This document shows, one piece after another, positions 62,703 to 64,000 of a stretch of DNA of 64,000 nt. Below the pieces are notes generated by a model. That model saw only the letters and a program-made list of their open reading frames with translations, did no database searches and was not told where the DNA came from. Every line of letters starts with the position of its first letter. The stretch's first letter is position 1. The DNA comes from Microbacterium sp. Marseille-Q6965 (GTDB lineage: Bacteria; Actinomycetota; Actinomycetes; Actinomycetales; Microbacteriaceae), in assembly GCF_946151065.1 (NCBI RefSeq), contig NZ_CAMGZA010000004.1:269097-333096 (forward strand), read 5' to 3'. The translations under genes and the position numbers were made by a program.

Positions 62703-63332
62703 GTGACCACGGAGTCTCAGCAGCCCACGGCGCGCAGCCGCGAGAACACCCGCGCGCGCCTCCTCGACGCGGCGGCGCAGGTGTTCGCCGAGGTGGGACT
62801 CGGCGGGGCATCGGTGGAGACGATCTGCGAGCGCGCGGGATTCACCCGGGGGGCCTTCTACTCGAACTTCGACAGTAAGGACGAGCTCTTCCTCGAGCTG
62901 GCCGGACAGTTCGCCGGGCAGCAGATCGCCCAGGTGCGCGGCCGCGTGGCCGAGCTGGAGAAGGATCCCTCCTTCCGGGAGGAGGACGACTTCGCCTCGC
63001 TCACGCGCGTGCTCGACTCGCTCGTGCAGGACCGGAACGGTCTCATGCTCCACGCGGAGATCCGCATCCGCGGGATGCGCGACGAGGCGTTCGGGACGGC
63101 GCTCGTGGAGCAGGAGGCGCGGCTGCTCGACGAGATCGCGGCGATCATCGAGGACGTGGTGCGCGTGCGCCGGCTGCCGCTGCGGATCGACCCTCGCAGC
63201 GCCGCGCGCCTGCTCGTGGCCACGTGGGACGCGGCGGCGACGCGGGCGGTGCTCGCACGCACGCCCGACCGCGAGCGCGAGCTCGACTGCGTCGCCGAGG
63301 TCGCCCGTGTCGCCCAGCTCATGATCGGCTGA
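62703..63332 (+). CDS. TetR-family repressor of the MMPL operon
   Basis: 209 residues. HTH (about 14-60): RARLLDAAAQVFAEVGLGGASVETICERAGFTRGAFYSNFDSKDELFLEL. The ligand domain (about 70-209) is a generic TetR_C type without a recognisable pocket. GTG start with GAAAGGA 5 nt upstream. The paired palindromes beside it support self-repression and control of the MMPL/YhgE genes. Confidence 0.92.
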   Translation: MTTESQQPTARSRENTRARLLDAAAQVFAEVGLGGASVETICERAGFTRGAFYSNFDSKDELFLELAGQFAGQQIAQVRGRVAELEKDPSFREEDDFASLTRVLDSLVQDRNGLMLHAEIRIRGMRDEAFGTALVEQEARLLDEIAAIIEDVVRVRRLPLRIDPRSAARLLVATWDAAATRAVLARTPDRERELDCVAEVARVAQLMIG

Positions 63333-63345
63333 GGGGCCCCTCAGC
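63328..63345. terminator. 18-bp perfect palindrome over both stop codons
   Basis: GCTGAGGGG-CCCCTCAGC. The TetR TGA (63330-63332) and the reverse-strand stop of the metallophosphoesterase (63341-63343) are mirror images inside it. Confidence 0.5.
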
Positions 63346-63745
63346 GCCGCGGATCGACGAGCAGCAGCTCGGCGTTGCGGTCCACCGCCTCTCCGACGGC
63401 GGCGGGGCGGGCGTGCAGGTCGTTGAACGCGAGCTCGCGGTAGAGCGAGGCCAGTCCCGCGGGCGTGAGATCGTCGTATCCCACGCGGGCGGGCGCGTCC
63501 GATTCGATGAGCGTGGTGAACAGCGACAGCGTGCCGTCATGGTTGTGCGCCAGCTCGATGACGCGGGCCAGCTGCGGGGCGTCGACGTGCGAGGCGGTGT
63601 TGATCTCCCAGAACCCGCGGTCGGCCGTGGGGCCGGGGCGCGCCGTGATGGTGTTGCGGTGACTGTGGCCGTTGACCCAGGCGATCACGTTGGGGAATCG
63701 ACCGAGGAGGTCGAGCACCTGAGGGCCGAGCAGGCGGGGCCCGTC
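63341..63745 (-). CDS. Metallophosphoesterase, C-terminal part only
   Basis: 135 codons readable. VLDLLGRFPNVIAWVNGHSHRNTI carries the last metal-binding motif (GHSH) of calcineurin-like phosphoesterases, followed by GFWEINTASHVDAPQLARVIEL. This fits the PPA1498-type actinobacterial family, whose members are several hundred residues long. The upstream part is lost in G/C homopolymer runs from 63746, where the formally open frame to 63982 is meaningless. Confidence 0.75.
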   Translation of the reverse strand, partial: DGPRLLGPQVLDLLGRFPNVIAWVNGHSHRNTITARPGPTADRGFWEINTASHVDAPQLARVIELAHNHDGTLSLFTTLIESDAPARVGYDDLTPAGLASLYRELAFNDLHARPAAVGEAVDRNAELLLVDPRR

Positions 63746-63860
63746 GGGGCGGGGGGGGGCGGGGATGCATGGGCGGGGGGCGGCGCCGGCGGGGGCGGCG
63801 CCCCCCCCGGGGGGGGGAGGGGGGGGCCCGGGGGGGGGGCCCGGGCCGGGGGGGCCCGCC
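63746..63860. other. G/C homopolymer run, probable assembly error
   Basis: Runs of up to ten G broken by single C, A or T, unlike any other part of the window, interrupt a conserved reading frame. The remaining 63861-64000 has ordinary composition but no supportable gene. Confidence 0.75.
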
Positions 63861-64000
63861 GGTGCTCGCCGCCCCCCGGATCCGCGCGCCGCCGCGACCC
63901 GCCTGGTGTGTCTACGCATATACGTCCCGTCGCCGGTCACCGACATCCATAGGGGTCGATGAGTATTCGTAGTTGGCCCCATGGTTGCGCAACCCGCGAG

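Noticed and set aside
63861..64000. Upstream part of the metallophosphoesterase
   Set aside because: The only open frame reaches it through the G runs, and its residues show no recognisable family motif.

Overview
The window is high-G+C DNA from an actinobacterium, most likely Microbacteriaceae (Microbacterium or a near relative). The reasons are the order rplM-rpsI-glmM ... coaA-glmS-acpS-alr-tsaE-tsaB-rimI-tsaD, a 32-residue bS22-type ribosomal protein, actinobacterial c-type cytochrome assembly genes, and many leaderless starts (a TANNNT box 6-7 nt before an ATG/GTG). No tRNA, rRNA, CRISPR array or insertion sequence was found, and no gene-free stretch exceeds 300 bases.

Layout. 1-3565: an NmrA-like reductase and a divergent WYL regulator share an operator; a SulP anion transporter and a MerR regulator share another. 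3619-6002: mtnN, truA, an EEP-family hydrolase. 6009-18088: ribosomal L13/S9, cell-wall precursor genes (glmM, glmS, alr), coaA, acpS and the t6A genes tsaE/tsaB/tsaD with rimI, plus an exopolysaccharide-type sugar transferase and a Ppx/GppA phosphatase on the other strand. 18104-22916: proC, a CsbD-like stress protein, a tetraspan membrane protein, a two-gene potassium uptake system, an ArsR-like repressor. 23068-29346: an ABC exporter with a DesKR-like two-component system, then a drug-type ABC exporter with a divergent TetR regulator and paired operators. 29431-30851: excisionase-type HTH protein, bS22, rhodanese, glutaredoxin-like protein, Dabb protein. 30853-36040: FAD dehydrogenase, aspS, FUSC transporter.

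36050-36082 is not biology: it matches a Nextera (Tn5) read-1 library adapter at 30 of 33 positions, so linkage across it is suspect and the FUSC gene beside it is probably cut. The last ~255 bases are also unreliable (G/C homopolymer runs from 63746 to 63860).

36170-45628: a hypothetical membrane protein, a DedA protein, a two-headed Lrp regulator and, divergent from it, a tightly overlapping five-gene operon: sugar-binding lipoprotein, two ABC permeases, a Gfo/Idh/MocA oxidoreductase and a signal-less GH89 alpha-N-acetylglucosaminidase. This operon is the best candidate for an undescribed pathway: import of an alpha-GlcNAc glycoside and its breakdown inside the cell, with a possible redox step. 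45731-48623: histidine kinase, response regulator and DUF4097 protein in one operon, ending in a 17-bp hairpin whose 3' arm has grown into eight perfect 10-bp repeats. 49206-54453: DUF2255 protein, histidine phosphatase and the cytochrome c assembly genes (TlpA/ResA-like, ccdA, resB, ccsB), with near-identical promoters before the first and last. 54459-57561: acyltransferase, glycosyltransferase, thioredoxin. 57712-63332: a YhgE/Pip membrane protein, an MMPL protein with a degenerate ABC-ATPase-like tail, and a divergent TetR repressor with two 16-bp operators.
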